Positions 8,709 through 17,719 of a stretch of 64,000 nt of DNA are shown here, piece by piece. The translations under genes were made by a program, and so were the position numbers. The notes under the pieces were generated by a model. That model did no database searches and had not been told where the DNA came from. It saw nothing but the letters and a program-made list of their open reading frames with translations. Every line of letters begins with the position of its first letter. Position 1 is the first letter of the stretch. Origin of the DNA: Stigmatella erecta (lineage in GTDB: Bacteria; Myxococcota; Myxococcia; Myxococcales; Myxococcaceae); contig NZ_FOIJ01000002.1 in the NCBI RefSeq assembly GCF_900111745.1, positions 682,001 through 746,000 of the forward strand, written 5' to 3'.

Positions 8709-9434
8709 ATGAGCGAAGCAGAGCAGCAAGCCAGCACTCCGAGCAAGGAGCCGAAGGTCATCAAGCGGTACACGAACCGGAAGCTCTACGACACCGTCGA
8801 GAGCCGGTACGTGACGCTCGATGAGATCGCCGCGATGATCAAGGACGGCGTCGAGGTGCGGATTGTCGATAACCGCACAAAGGAGGACCTCACCTCCGTG
8901 ACGCTCGCCCAGATCATCTTCGAGGAGGAGAAGAAGAAGAACCAGATGCCCCTCGCGGTGCTCCGGGAAATCATCCGCCACCCCGGCGAGTCCATCTCGG
9001 GCTTCATCCAGAAGGAGGTGTCCCCCCGCGTGGCCTCCATCCGCGAGGAGGCCGAGTCCCGCGTGGCCTCCATCCGCGAGGGCGCCGAGTCCCGCGTGGC
9101 CTCCATCCGCGAGGGCGCCGAGTCCCGCCTGGACAAGCTGCTGGGCCGCGACGACAAGCGCGACGAGGCCGCCCCGGGCGAAGCCACCGAGGTGCCCGCC
9201 GCCCCGGAGGGCGCCGAGGGCTCCACGTCGGCCATCAGCCCCGCGGAGCTGCTCAAGGCCAGCCAGCGCGCCGTCGAGGACTGGCAGCGGAAGATCGACG
9301 AGCGCGTCAAGCAGGTCGTCGAGAACCTCACCGGCAACCTGCCGGCGCTCGGCCGCGACATGCAGTCGCTGCTCCAGCGGCTCGAGGACCTCGAGAAGAA
9401 GCTCGACGAAATCGAGAAGCGCCCGAAGTCCTGA
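8709..9434 (+). CDS. phaR: PhaR-type polyhydroxyalkanoate synthesis regulator
   Basis: A 241-aa protein. Residues ~15-80 match the PHB/PHA accumulation regulator DNA-binding domain (VIKRYTNRKLYDT, YVTLDEIAAMIKDG, VRIVDNRTKEDLTS). These regulators repress phasin genes and bind PHA granules or other hydrophobic surfaces. After this come three 11-residue repeats (RVASIREGAES, ~107-139), an acidic linker and a C-terminal coiled coil (~178-241). The repeats and coiled coil are absent from short PhaR proteins. ATG 8709 follows GGCGGAGAAC. It is convergent with the ParA/phasin-like pair, suggesting a granule-related locus, but no phaC synthase is present, so the target may not be PHA. Confidence 0.85.
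   Translation: MSEAEQQASTPSKEPKVIKRYTNRKLYDTVESRYVTLDEIAAMIKDGVEVRIVDNRTKEDLTSVTLAQIIFEEEKKKNQMPLAVLREIIRHPGESISGFIQKEVSPRVASIREEAESRVASIREGAESRVASIREGAESRLDKLLGRDDKRDEAAPGEATEVPAAPEGAEGSTSAISPAELLKASQRAVEDWQRKIDERVKQVVENLTGNLPALGRDMQSLLQRLEDLEKKLDEIEKRPKS
9027..9125 (+). repeat. 33-bp tandem repeat, three copies, in phaR
   Basis: Three almost identical 33-bp units (9027-9059, 9060-9092, 9093-9125) encode RVASIREEAES or RVASIREGAES. The 11-residue (hendecad) period suits a continuous coiled coil. Copy number may vary between strains. Confidence 0.88.
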
Positions 9435-9440
9435 GTTGCC

Positions 9441-10247
9441 TCAGGCCACGCGCGGCGGCCGTCCCTTGCCCTCACCGGGGGTGGCCGCCTCGTGAATCTC
9501 CCGCGCGATGGCGGCGAGCATCTCCGCGCCCTTGCTCCGGGGGGAGTACTCCCAGATGGTCTGCCCGTGGCTCTGGGCCTCGTCGATCTTCACGTTGATG
9601 CCCAGGGGCGTGGTGGCCAGCGCATCCGGAAAATAGGTTCTCAGCCGCTCCAGGATGGCGTCCGCCAGCGCCGTCTTGCGGTAGAGCGTGGGCACTACCT
9701 TGGTGACGCGCAGCTCCGGGCAGGACTCTTCCTTCCCCACCTGGCGCACGGTCTCCACCAGCTCCGCGCACCCATCCAGCGACAGGTACGTGAGCGCCAC
9801 GGGGATGACCACCTCCGTGGAGGCCACCAGGATGTTGCGCGTGGTGAGCCCCATGGACGGCGGCGCATCGAAGACGATGGCCTCGTAGCCCGCGGCCTCC
9901 GCCGGGGCGAGCCGGTCGGCGAGCCGGCGCGAGCGGCGCGCATCCGAGGCCACCGCGACGGGAAAGTCCGCCATCTCCTTGTAGGCGGGCAGCACGCTCA
10001 GCCGCTCGACGGCGGAGGGCTGCACCACGTCCTCCAGGCGCACGGCGCTGTCGGTGAGCAGGTGGAAGACGTTGCGCGGCAGCGTGCGCACGTCCACGCC
10101 CAGCGACTTGCCCGCGTGCCCCTGGGTGTCCATGTCCACCAGGAGCACCCGCAGCCCCGCCTCCTGGGCCAGCCACGCGGCGGTGTTCACCGCGAGCGTC
10201 GTCTTGCCGGTGCCGCCCTTCTCATTGATGAACGCGATACGCCGCAT
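9441..10247 (-). CDS. ParA/MinD-family partitioning ATPase
   Basis: A 268-aa ATPase with the deviant Walker A box NEKGGTGKTT (residues ~8-17), whose signature lysine marks the ParA/MinD class, a switch region VDMDTQGHAGKSLG, and the Walker B-like VFDAPPSMGLTTRN. Such proteins position cargo (plasmids, chromosomes, chemoreceptor clusters, carboxysomes, PHA granules) by ATP-dependent dimerisation on nucleoid DNA. No ParB partner gene is adjacent. The preceding gene in the same operon, 47 nt upstream, is a phasin-like coiled coil, and phaR is convergent, so a granule or protein-cluster cargo is more likely than DNA. It is not the chromosomal ParA, which sits with ParB near the origin. Confidence 0.9.
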   Translation of the reverse strand: MRRIAFINEKGGTGKTTLAVNTAAWLAQEAGLRVLLVDMDTQGHAGKSLGVDVRTLPRNVFHLLTDSAVRLEDVVQPSAVERLSVLPAYKEMADFPVAVASDARRSRRLADRLAPAEAAGYEAIVFDAPPSMGLTTRNILVASTEVVIPVALTYLSLDGCAELVETVRQVGKEESCPELRVTKVVPTLYRKTALADAILERLRTYFPDALATTPLGINVKIDEAQSHGQTIWEYSPRSKGAEMLAAIAREIHEAATPGEGKGRPPRVA

Positions 10248-10294
10248 GGCTTGCCGCTCCTGGGGGCTGCGCGGGGGGGGCTGCTGCTGCGAGG

Positions 10295-10594
10295 CTACTT
10301 CTTGCGCTCGCTCACCAGCGTGTCGAGCTTGCTCTCCACCGAGGTGAGCAGCTTCTCCAGGTCATCCACCCGGGTGCGCAGCTGCTCCAGGTCCTCCGTG
10401 GACGGCAGGTTCATCGCGGACAGGGCCGTGCGCAGCGCCGTGTCCAGGGTGCCCTTGGCCGCCAGTGAGCGCGACACCAGCGTCTGCACCGTGGCGACGA
10501 ACTTCTCGTTGGACAGGAGCTGCTGGGCAATCTTGCCGATGCGCTCCTCGCCCGTCTCCACCAGCTTCTTCATCACCGGGTTGTTCTTGAGCAT
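10295..10594 (-). CDS. phasin-like coiled-coil protein
   Basis: A 99-aa protein. The N-terminal half is amphipathic helical (MKKLVETGEERIGKIAQQLL). The C-terminal half has the pattern NLPSTEDLEQLRTRVDDLEKLL, closely matching the end of PhaF/PhaI-type phasins (a Pro-Ser/Thr turn, a D-x-x-x-L motif, then a short leucine coiled coil). Phasins coat hydrophobic granules. It is the first gene of a minus-strand operon with the ParA gene. ATG 10594 is the first methionine that starts this helical unit. Upstream sequence lies in the divergent control region shared with the ArsA genes. Confidence 0.72.
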   Translation of the reverse strand: MLKNNPVMKKLVETGEERIGKIAQQLLSNEKFVATVQTLVSRSLAAKGTLDTALRTALSAMNLPSTEDLEQLRTRVDDLEKLLTSVESKLDTLVSERKK

Positions 10595-10714
10595 GGACGT
10601 AGGGGTTCCTCGCGTCCGGGGCCAGGAGGGCACCAGAGGCCAAAGAGAAATCACGCACTGTGAGGGGGGGCAACGCGGCGTGTCAAGCAAGCTCCACACC
10701 GGGTGACGGCCGCG

Positions 10715-10743
10715 TTGACAGGCCGCATCACCGTCCTTACGGT
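10715..10743 (+). promoter_or_regulatory. promoter of the ArsA-type ATPase operon
   Basis: A perfect TTGACA (10715-10720), a 17-nt spacer, then TACGGT (10738-10743). The predicted start of transcription falls near 10750, only about 7 nt before the ATG at 10757, so the mRNA may be almost leaderless. The box lies inside the possible upstream N-terminal extension, which argues against translation from GTG 10703. Confidence 0.55.
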
Positions 10744-10756
10744 GGAAAGCTCGTTT

Positions 10757-11667
10757 ATGGCCGGCCTGCTCGACAAACGCCTGTGGATCGTCTCCGGCAA
10801 GGGGGGAGTGGGCAAGAGCACCGTCGCCGCCGCGCTCGCCTTGCGCTCTGCCCGTGCCGGGCGCCGCACCCTCGTGTGTGAGGTGAATACCCAGGAGCGC
10901 GTGAGCCGCTTCCTGGAGCTGCCCCCCGCGGGCCCGGAAATCCGCCTCCTGGAGGAGAACCTCTGGGCCGTGGACGTGCGGCCCCAGGAGGCCATGCGCG
11001 AGTACGCGCTGATGACGCTGCGCTTCGAGACGCTCTACAAGACGGTCTTCGAGAACCGCCTGGTGCGCTACTTCCTGCGCTTCATCCCCTCGCTGCAGGA
11101 GCTGGTGCTGCTCGGCAAGATTCTCTACCACCTGCAGGAGAAGCGCCCGGACGGCACCGACCGCTTCGAGACCATCGTCCTGGACGCACCCGCCACCGGC
11201 CACGCCATCACCTTCCTCAACGTGCCCCAGGTGCTGCTGCGCACGGTGCCCCCGGGCCCCATGGCCCGCGAGGCCCTGAAGATGCGCGACTTGCTGGTGG
11301 ACCCGGCCATCACCGCCGCGGTGCTGGTGGCGCTGCCCGAGGAGCTGCCCGTGAACGAGGCGCTGGAGCTGCACGCGGCCCTGCGGGACAAGGTGCACAT
11401 CCGCACCCACGCGGCCGTGCTCAACTCCGTGTTCCCCGAGCGCTTCACCGACGGAGATTTGCAGGCGCTCGCCGGCTACCCGGAGCTGTACACCCTGGCC
11501 AAGACGCAGCATGACCGCGCGGGCCTGGCGGTGCTCGCGGGCACCAAGCTGGAGCGCAACCTCCACGTGCCCGTCTACCCCGTGCCCCGGCTCTTCGTGC
11601 CCTCGTTCGGCCGGGCCGCCATCGAGGACATCATGAAGCACCTGGAGCCCCTGGTGATGGGAACCGC

Positions 11668-11671
<4 letters not shown>
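10757..11671 (+). CDS. ArsA/Get3-family ATPase (first of a pair)
   Basis: A 304-aa single-domain ATPase. It has the P-loop VSGKGGVGKST (~10-20), the A-loop-like LVCEVNTQE and the ArsA signature LDAPATGHAITFL, corresponding to the D-T-A-P-T-G-H switch. In E. coli ArsA, two such halves are fused and drive arsenite export; in eukaryotes Get3 delivers tail-anchored proteins. Here there is no ArsB, ArsR or ArsC nearby, and the Cys triad for arsenite is not evident. Its last codons overlap the next ArsA gene by ATGA, so the two products are probably made together and may form a heterodimer. Start chosen at ATG 10757 because of the promoter position and direct entry into the P-loop domain. Confidence 0.9.
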
Positions 11672-12786
<1,115 letters not shown>

Positions 12787-12988
12787 GCCGGTTCTCCAGC
12801 GGCCGGCGCCCCTCCTCCGGGAAGCCGCGCGGCCCCGGACGCATTAAGCTGCGGCCCACGGACGGAACCCGCGCATGCGCCCCACTGTCAGTCTCTCATG
12901 GTGTCAGTCCCCGGGGGCCGCAGCGGCGTCAGGAAACCCCAGGGGTGTGGCGAGGGCCGAACCGGTGAACGCGACTCAGAGGACGCAC

Positions 12989-14140
12989 ATGGCAGGCACG
13001 TGGCGACGGTGGGTGTGGGTGGGTGTGGTAGGGCTGATGGGCTTGGCGGGCTGCCGCACGGCGGGCAGCGCGGCCCGGCCGGACGGCGCGGCCCCCCCGC
13101 GGCACGAGGTGGAGTTCGAGCCGGTGACGGTGACGGGCGACCTCGAGCTGGAGCGCCTCAACGACGAGGAGCTGTTCGCGGGGGGCACCTCCGCGTTCGC
13201 GGCCGAGGACTACAAGCAGGCGGCGCGCTACTTCGGGCGCCTGGCGGACTTCCACCCCCAGAGCAGCCACCGGCGGGAGGCGCTCTACAACGCGGGGCTC
13301 GCGCACCAGCGCCTCAAGCAGTGGGAGGAGGCCTACCAGCGCTTCTCCGAGCTGGCGGACGCGGCCACGGGCCAGGGCGATGCGCTGGCGGCGGCGTTCC
13401 GCGTGGCGGAAACCCAGTACCAGCTGGAGCGCTTCGAGGACGCGGTGGCGCTGCTCCAGGTGCTCGCCGGGCGGAAGGACGTGCCGCCCGCCCGCCGCCT
13501 GGAAGCGCAGGTGCAGCTGGGCATCTGCGAGCTGGAGGCGGGGCGCCGGGAGCAGGCCGAGGCCTCGCTGCGCAAGGCGCTCAGTGACTACGAGGCGCTC
13601 GACGACAAGGACCTGGTGGACGACTACTACCCGGCCCAGGCCCACTTCTTCGTCGGGGAAATCTACCGGCTGCACTACGAGGAAGTGGCGTTGGATCCGC
13701 TCAAGGGCAGCGACGCGCTCGCCAAGGACCTCAACTACAAGGCCGAGCTGCTGCTGTCCGCCCAGGGCCACTACCTGCGCTCCATCCGCGTGGGCAACGG
13801 CTACTGGGCCACGGCGTCCGGCACGCAGATCGGCGCCATGTACGAGACCATGTACAACCAGATGGTGAACTCGCCCGCCCCGCCGGAGCTCACGGGCGAC
13901 GAGGTGGGCATCTACCGCCAGGAGCTGCGCAAGAAGATCCGCGTGCTGCTCACCAAGTCCATCAACGTGTACGAGCGGACGCTGGAGGCCGCCGAGCGCA
14001 TCGGCTCGCAGAACGCCTTCGTGGACCGGACGCGCGAGAGCCTGCGCAAGGTGAAGGAGCTGCTCCTGGCGGACGCGGACGCGGAGACGGACGCCGAGGC
14101 CGAGCCTCCCCCGCCGCCCGTGTCCAAGCCGCACTCCTGA
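12989..14140 (+). CDS. TPR lipoprotein
   Basis: A 383-aa lipoprotein. The signal peptide has charged RRW, a hydrophobic core and the lipobox LAGC at about residues 18-21. From ~60 onward it has tetratricopeptide repeats (YKQAARYFGRLADFHP, RREALYNAGLAHQRLKQWEEAYQRF, ERFEDAVALLQVL), resembling the outer-membrane TPR lipoproteins (BamD/CpoB style) that scaffold envelope complexes. ATG 12989 is preceded by AGAGGA; a GTG at 12965 would add eight residues without improving the signal peptide. It follows the ArsA pair by 200 nt and precedes the M48 protease. Specific role unknown. Confidence 0.82.
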   Translation: MAGTWRRWVWVGVVGLMGLAGCRTAGSAARPDGAAPPRHEVEFEPVTVTGDLELERLNDEELFAGGTSAFAAEDYKQAARYFGRLADFHPQSSHRREALYNAGLAHQRLKQWEEAYQRFSELADAATGQGDALAAAFRVAETQYQLERFEDAVALLQVLAGRKDVPPARRLEAQVQLGICELEAGRREQAEASLRKALSDYEALDDKDLVDDYYPAQAHFFVGEIYRLHYEEVALDPLKGSDALAKDLNYKAELLLSAQGHYLRSIRVGNGYWATASGTQIGAMYETMYNQMVNSPAPPELTGDEVGIYRQELRKKIRVLLTKSINVYERTLEAAERIGSQNAFVDRTRESLRKVKELLLADADAETDAEAEPPPPPVSKPHS

Positions 14141-14195
14141 GGTCCGGGGCGGCTGGGCAGCACGGGACGCGCTGGCATAGCCTGGGGCTCCGCCC

Positions 14196-15389
14196 ATGGA
14201 GCCCCTCTTCACGCCCGAGCAGCTCGCCGAGATCAAGGCGTACTACCTGCCGCACTACATCCGCAGCGCCGTGAACCCCTTCGTCTCCCTGGGCGTGCTG
14301 GCGCTGCTGGTGTGGGTCTTGAACCGGCCCTTCTACCAGGGGGCCCTGGCCCTGGCGTCCCGGCTCGGCCAGCGGTTCGCGTTCCTGCGCACCGCCCCCG
14401 TCAGCCGCGTGCTCCTCCGGGCCCTGGACCGGCTCTGGGGCGAGCCCGGCTGGGGAACGGCCCTGCTCTTCGCCCTCTTCTTGGACGTGTTCTCCAAGGT
14501 CCTCTACGCCCCGTCGGACGTCTACTTCGGCTACGTCCTCGAACACCGCCACGGCATGTCGGCGTACACCCCGCTCACCTACGCGTGGGACACCCTCAAG
14601 TCCTGGGGCATCTCGGCCGTGGCCGCCGTCACGCTGGTGCTCGGGCTCTACGGCCTGGCGCGCCGGCTGCCGCGCTGGTGGCTGGTGCTGGGCGTGCCCG
14701 TGGCCGGGCTCATGCTGGTGTCCTCGGCGCTGGACCCCTACCGGAGCCAGGTCTACTTCGAGCAGACCCCGCTGGAGGCGGGCCCCCTGCGCACCCGCAT
14801 CGGCGAGCTGATGGCCCGCGCGGACATCGCCTTCGCCGATGTGCTCGTGGAGAAGACCTCCGTTGCCTCCAAGCGGGTGCAGGCGTACTTCGCCGGCCAG
14901 GGCCCCACCCGCACCATCGTCCTCAATGACGTGCTGCTGAAGGAATTCACCGAGGCAGAGGTTCTCGCCGCGGTGGCCCACGAGGCCGGCCACGTGAACG
15001 AGCCCAAGTGGGCGGGCCGCATCGCCGCGGCCCTCTGCCTGATCGCCCTGCTCTTCCTCATCGACCGGCTGCTCCGGCGCGCGGCGGCGCGGGGCTGGTT
15101 CGGCACCACCCGGTTCGCGGACATCCGCACCCTGCCCCTGCTCTCGGTGCTCTTCTTCTTCCTCATGTTGACCGCGAAGCCCGTGTCGGCGGCGTTCTCC
15201 CGGGAGCGGGAGCGGGAGGCGGACCGCTATGCCCTGCGCCTCACGGGCGACCCGGCCACGTTCCGGCGGATGCTGGTGAAGGCCGCCCGCGTGAACAAGA
15301 TGGACCCCGAGCCCCCCCGGTGGGTCATCCTCAAGGGCATGAGCCACCCGCCCGTCGCCGAGCGCATCGCCGCCATCCCCGGCCCCTGA
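14196..15389 (+). CDS. M48-family membrane metalloprotease, Ste24/HtpX-like
   Basis: A 397-aa integral membrane zinc protease. Several hydrophobic helices (~27-48, ~86-107, ~135-155, ~165-182) precede the zinc motif VAHEAGHVNEPKW (His262, Glu263, His266), and the third ligand is in SREREREADRYAL. The order and length match the CAAX prenyl protease 1 (Ste24) branch, which in bacteria acts in membrane protein quality control, since prenylated CAAX proteins are generally absent. No Shine-Dalgarno is evident: TAGCCT lies 12 nt before the ATG, a possible leaderless arrangement. Confidence 0.9.
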   Translation: MEPLFTPEQLAEIKAYYLPHYIRSAVNPFVSLGVLALLVWVLNRPFYQGALALASRLGQRFAFLRTAPVSRVLLRALDRLWGEPGWGTALLFALFLDVFSKVLYAPSDVYFGYVLEHRHGMSAYTPLTYAWDTLKSWGISAVAAVTLVLGLYGLARRLPRWWLVLGVPVAGLMLVSSALDPYRSQVYFEQTPLEAGPLRTRIGELMARADIAFADVLVEKTSVASKRVQAYFAGQGPTRTIVLNDVLLKEFTEAEVLAAVAHEAGHVNEPKWAGRIAAALCLIALLFLIDRLLRRAAARGWFGTTRFADIRTLPLLSVLFFFLMLTAKPVSAAFSREREREADRYALRLTGDPATFRRMLVKAARVNKMDPEPPRWVILKGMSHPPVAERIAAIPGP

Positions 15390-15392
15390 GCC

Positions 15393-15438
15393 CCGCCGCG
15401 AGAGGAGGGCCTCCCCCGAAGCCCTCCTCCCACGGCGG
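15393..15438. terminator. bidirectional terminator between convergent genes
   Basis: The inner stem GAGGAGGGC (15402-15410) pairs with GCCCTCCTC (15421-15429). The outer stem CCGCCG (15393-15398) pairs with CGGCGG (15433-15438). No long T tract. It sits between the convergent M48 protease and TPR-chaperone genes. Confidence 0.6.
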
Positions 15439-15452
15439 ACGCCGCCCCCGCG

Positions 15453-15938
15453 CTACGCCCGGGGCGCGCCCTTCATCGTCTCCACCGCCACGAGCGTGAT
15501 GGCCTTCACCAACGCGCGAGCACGGCGGCCGGCCACCGTCTTGCCCTGGGGGTCCGCCTCCACGGCGTGGGAGATGTCCGTGAAGCCCTGCCGGTTGCCC
15601 TGGCGCAGGTACAGCTCGCCCCGGTGCGTCAGCGCCACCGGGTTGCGGGGATCACACTCCAGGGCCGCGCTGTACTCGGTGAGGGCCTCCTCCTGCCGCC
15701 CCAGCTTCTGGTACACGGTGCCGAGCGCGGCCCGGCTGGCGCCATCCTTCGGGTTCCCCTCCACGAGCCCCTCGAAGAGGATGCGCGCCTCCTCGTAGCG
15801 CCCCGCGGCGGCCAGCTCACAGCCCACCTGGGCAATGGCCTTCGCCTCCGCGAACGTCATCCCCTCCACCTCCGCCCAGGTCAGCTCGCCCCGGGCAAAG
15901 GCCTTCAGCTTCTCTGCGGTCTGCGCCGAGAGCTCCAT
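15453..15938 (-). CDS. SycD/LcrH-like TPR chaperone (type III secretion class II type)
   Basis: A 161-aa protein with an N-terminal helix, then three TPR units (YEEARILFEGLVEGNP; ASRAALGTVYQKLGRQEEALTEYSAALECDP; ALTHRGELYLRQG). This size and order match the SycD/LcrH/SicA class II chaperones, which bind the two hydrophobic translocators of type III secretion systems. GAAGGAGA 8 nt upstream of ATG 15938 supports this start; an ATG at 15974 would add 12 residues but lacks a ribosome site. It follows the translocator-like gene directly, the arrangement expected for a chaperone-substrate pair. A generic TPR protein is the alternative. Confidence 0.7.
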   Translation of the reverse strand: MELSAQTAEKLKAFARGELTWAEVEGMTFAEAKAIAQVGCELAAAGRYEEARILFEGLVEGNPKDGASRAALGTVYQKLGRQEEALTEYSAALECDPRNPVALTHRGELYLRQGNRQGFTDISHAVEADPQGKTVAGRRARALVKAITLVAVETMKGAPRA

Positions 15939-15980
15939 CGCCGTGTCTCCTTCGTGCTTGATGATGCGTCCCATGGTGGT

Positions 15981-17060
15981 TCAGGCCCGGCCCAGGTTCT
16001 GGATGGCCGTCTTGGCCATCTCGTTGAAGTTGGAGGAGATGTTGCTCATCAGGTCGAACATCTGTTTGCGCTTCTCCATCAGCTTCTGAAGGCGCAGGTT
16101 GAGCTGCTCCATCGAGGTGTCCAGCTTCGCCGCGCGCCCCGCGTCGCCCGAGCCCAGCGTGGCGCGCTCCTCCCGGAGGCTCGCCATCTCCGACATCACC
16201 CCGAGCAGCTCGTCATCCGTGTCGCGGGTGATCATCATCAGGATGGCCTGGAGCTTCTCCTCCATGCTCATGTTCGGGTTGTTGAGGATGTCGCGCACGT
16301 TCCCGGAGGACCCGCCGCAGCCCGGGGACGGCAGGGGCGTGGGCAGGGGCACGGGCGGCGGAGCGCAGCTCCCAGGCCCTCCCGGCTGGCCCGCGGGCGG
16401 CGGGCGCGACACCGGAGGAGGGCAGCCCGGGGATGCCACCGGCGGCGCAATCACGCCATAGGCCGCGATGTCGTCGTTCACCTTCTTCAGGGCCTTCTGC
16501 ACGTCCTGCTGGCTGAAGGTGCCGTCCGGGTTGCCCCCCTTGTTCGCGATGTCCAGCACGTGCCGGTACTCGGGGTGCTGGAGAAAGAAGCGCGCGGCCT
16601 CCCGCAGCTCGGGGGACAGCGACGGGTGGGTGGCGGCCTCCTGAAGCGTCTGCAGGTTGAACTTCCCGTCCCCCTTCTTGCCCTGGAGCGTGTCGAAGAG
16701 GCTGAAGTTGGCCGCCAGCGTCTTCAGCGCGTCCCGGTACGTGACGGACATCGGGTCCATCGTCCCACCCCGGGGTGCGGCGGAGGCGGTGGACGGAGGG
16801 CTCGCGTAGCCCGCGCTCGCCCGGCCCACCTCCGGGCTCGGGCAGTACTCGGTCTGCGCCGAGGGGTTCTGCATCAGCTCGGAGGCCACCCCCGCCATGC
16901 CGCTGGCCGCCATCATCACGTTGCCGGTCATCACCCCGGTGGCCGCTTTGATGGAGTTGGTCAGCACAGGGGGCAAGCCCAGGGCATCTCCCGCCAGGTC
17001 GACCACCGTCGCCATGGGGCCGGCGAAGGCGTTCAACGCGTTCTTGATGAAGTCGAACAT
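15981..17060 (-). CDS. HrpF/NolX-like type III translocator or effector candidate
   Basis: A 359-aa protein with no Sec signal. The hydrophobic N-terminus (~10-70, FAGPMATVVDLAGDALGL and TGVMTGNVMMAASGM) resembles membrane-inserting segments. Residues ~105-210 hold two EF-hand-like modules (LFDTLQGKKGDGKFNLQTLQ and VLDIANKGGNPDGTFSQQDV) separated by LREAARFFLQHPE, the arrangement remembered from HrpF/NolX/HrpK translocon proteins. A Pro-rich linker (~210-255) leads to a helical C-terminus (NPNMSMEEKLQAILMMI, then a coiled coil) like other secreted T3SS helpers. ATG 17060 follows GGGAGAGG. The gene is followed by a SycD-like chaperone; no secretion apparatus genes are in the window. Homology is inferred from motif pattern, not searched. 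Confidence 0.6.
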   Translation of the reverse strand: MFDFIKNALNAFAGPMATVVDLAGDALGLPPVLTNSIKAATGVMTGNVMMAASGMAGVASELMQNPSAQTEYCPSPEVGRASAGYASPPSTASAAPRGGTMDPMSVTYRDALKTLAANFSLFDTLQGKKGDGKFNLQTLQEAATHPSLSPELREAARFFLQHPEYRHVLDIANKGGNPDGTFSQQDVQKALKKVNDDIAAYGVIAPPVASPGCPPPVSRPPPAGQPGGPGSCAPPPVPLPTPLPSPGCGGSSGNVRDILNNPNMSMEEKLQAILMMITRDTDDELLGVMSEMASLREERATLGSGDAGRAAKLDTSMEQLNLRLQKLMEKRKQMFDLMSNISSNFNEMAKTAIQNLGRA

Positions 17061-17266
17061 GTCCTCTCCCACGCGGCCGAAAGGGGCAGGGATTTGCCAG
17101 GTGCCGCGCTGGGTGAGCCCCACCGATTGCAGCGGCGATGCCGGGGCCTGGCCGCGGGCGGCGGCCAGGGAATCCAGCCGGTTAGCCCCCCTCCCCGGCC
17201 TGCCTCCGTCCCGAAGCGCGGACGGGGGAGTCCACGGCCCGGGATTGGGATTAGAGTCCCGCGCGT

Positions 17267-17719
17267 ATGCGCACCCTGGGCTTGGACGTCGGCACCAAAA
17301 CCATCGGGGTCGCCGTCTCGGACGGGCTGGGGCTCACCGCCCAGGCCCTCACCACCGTGCGGCGCACCCACCTCAAGGCGGACCTCGCGGCGCTCGTGCG
17401 GCTGGCGCGCGAGCACGAGGTGTCCCGCATCGTGGTGGGCCTGCCCCTCAACATGAACGGCACGGAGGGTCCGCGCGCCGAGGCCTCCCGGAAGTTCGCG
17501 GAGGCGGCCGGCCAGGCCCTCGAGGTGCCCGTGGAGTACTGGGACGAGCGGCTGTCCACCGTGGCCGCCGAGCGCACGCTCTTGGAGGCGGACCTCACCC
17601 GCGAGAAGCGCAAGCAGGTCATCGACCAGATGGCCGCCCAGTTCATCCTCCAGGGGTGGCTCGACGCGCACCGGCCCGTGGAGGCCTTCCATGCCGATGA
17701 CTACGATCCGGAGCCTTGA
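17267..17719 (+). CDS. ruvX: RuvX/YqgF family Holliday junction resolvase-like nuclease
   Basis: A 150-aa protein of typical length. The RNase H fold is visible as LGLDVGTKTIGVAVSDG at the N-terminus (first Asp), VVGLPLNMNGTEGPRA in the middle, EYWDERLSTVAAER (second acidic site), and a last Asp in the AFHADDYDP end. YqgF/RuvX acts in 16S rRNA 5'-end processing in E. coli and was annotated as a putative Holliday junction resolvase. TAGAGT lies 9 nt before the ATG and no ribosome site is seen. Its stop codon is immediately followed by the GTG of the next gene. Confidence 0.95.
   Translation: MRTLGLDVGTKTIGVAVSDGLGLTAQALTTVRRTHLKADLAALVRLAREHEVSRIVVGLPLNMNGTEGPRAEASRKFAEAAGQALEVPVEYWDERLSTVAAERTLLEADLTREKRKQVIDQMAAQFILQGWLDAHRPVEAFHADDYDPEP

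Noticed and set aside
10703-10756. N-terminal extension of the first ArsA gene from GTG 10703
   Set aside because: A strong TTGACA-N17-TACGGT promoter lies inside it, and the P-loop domain starts naturally after ATG 10757.
10595-11641. Long minus-strand frame continuing upstream of the phasin-like gene
   Set aside because: It is antisense to the first ArsA gene and Gln/His/Gly-rich; only the last 99 codons show a plausible protein.
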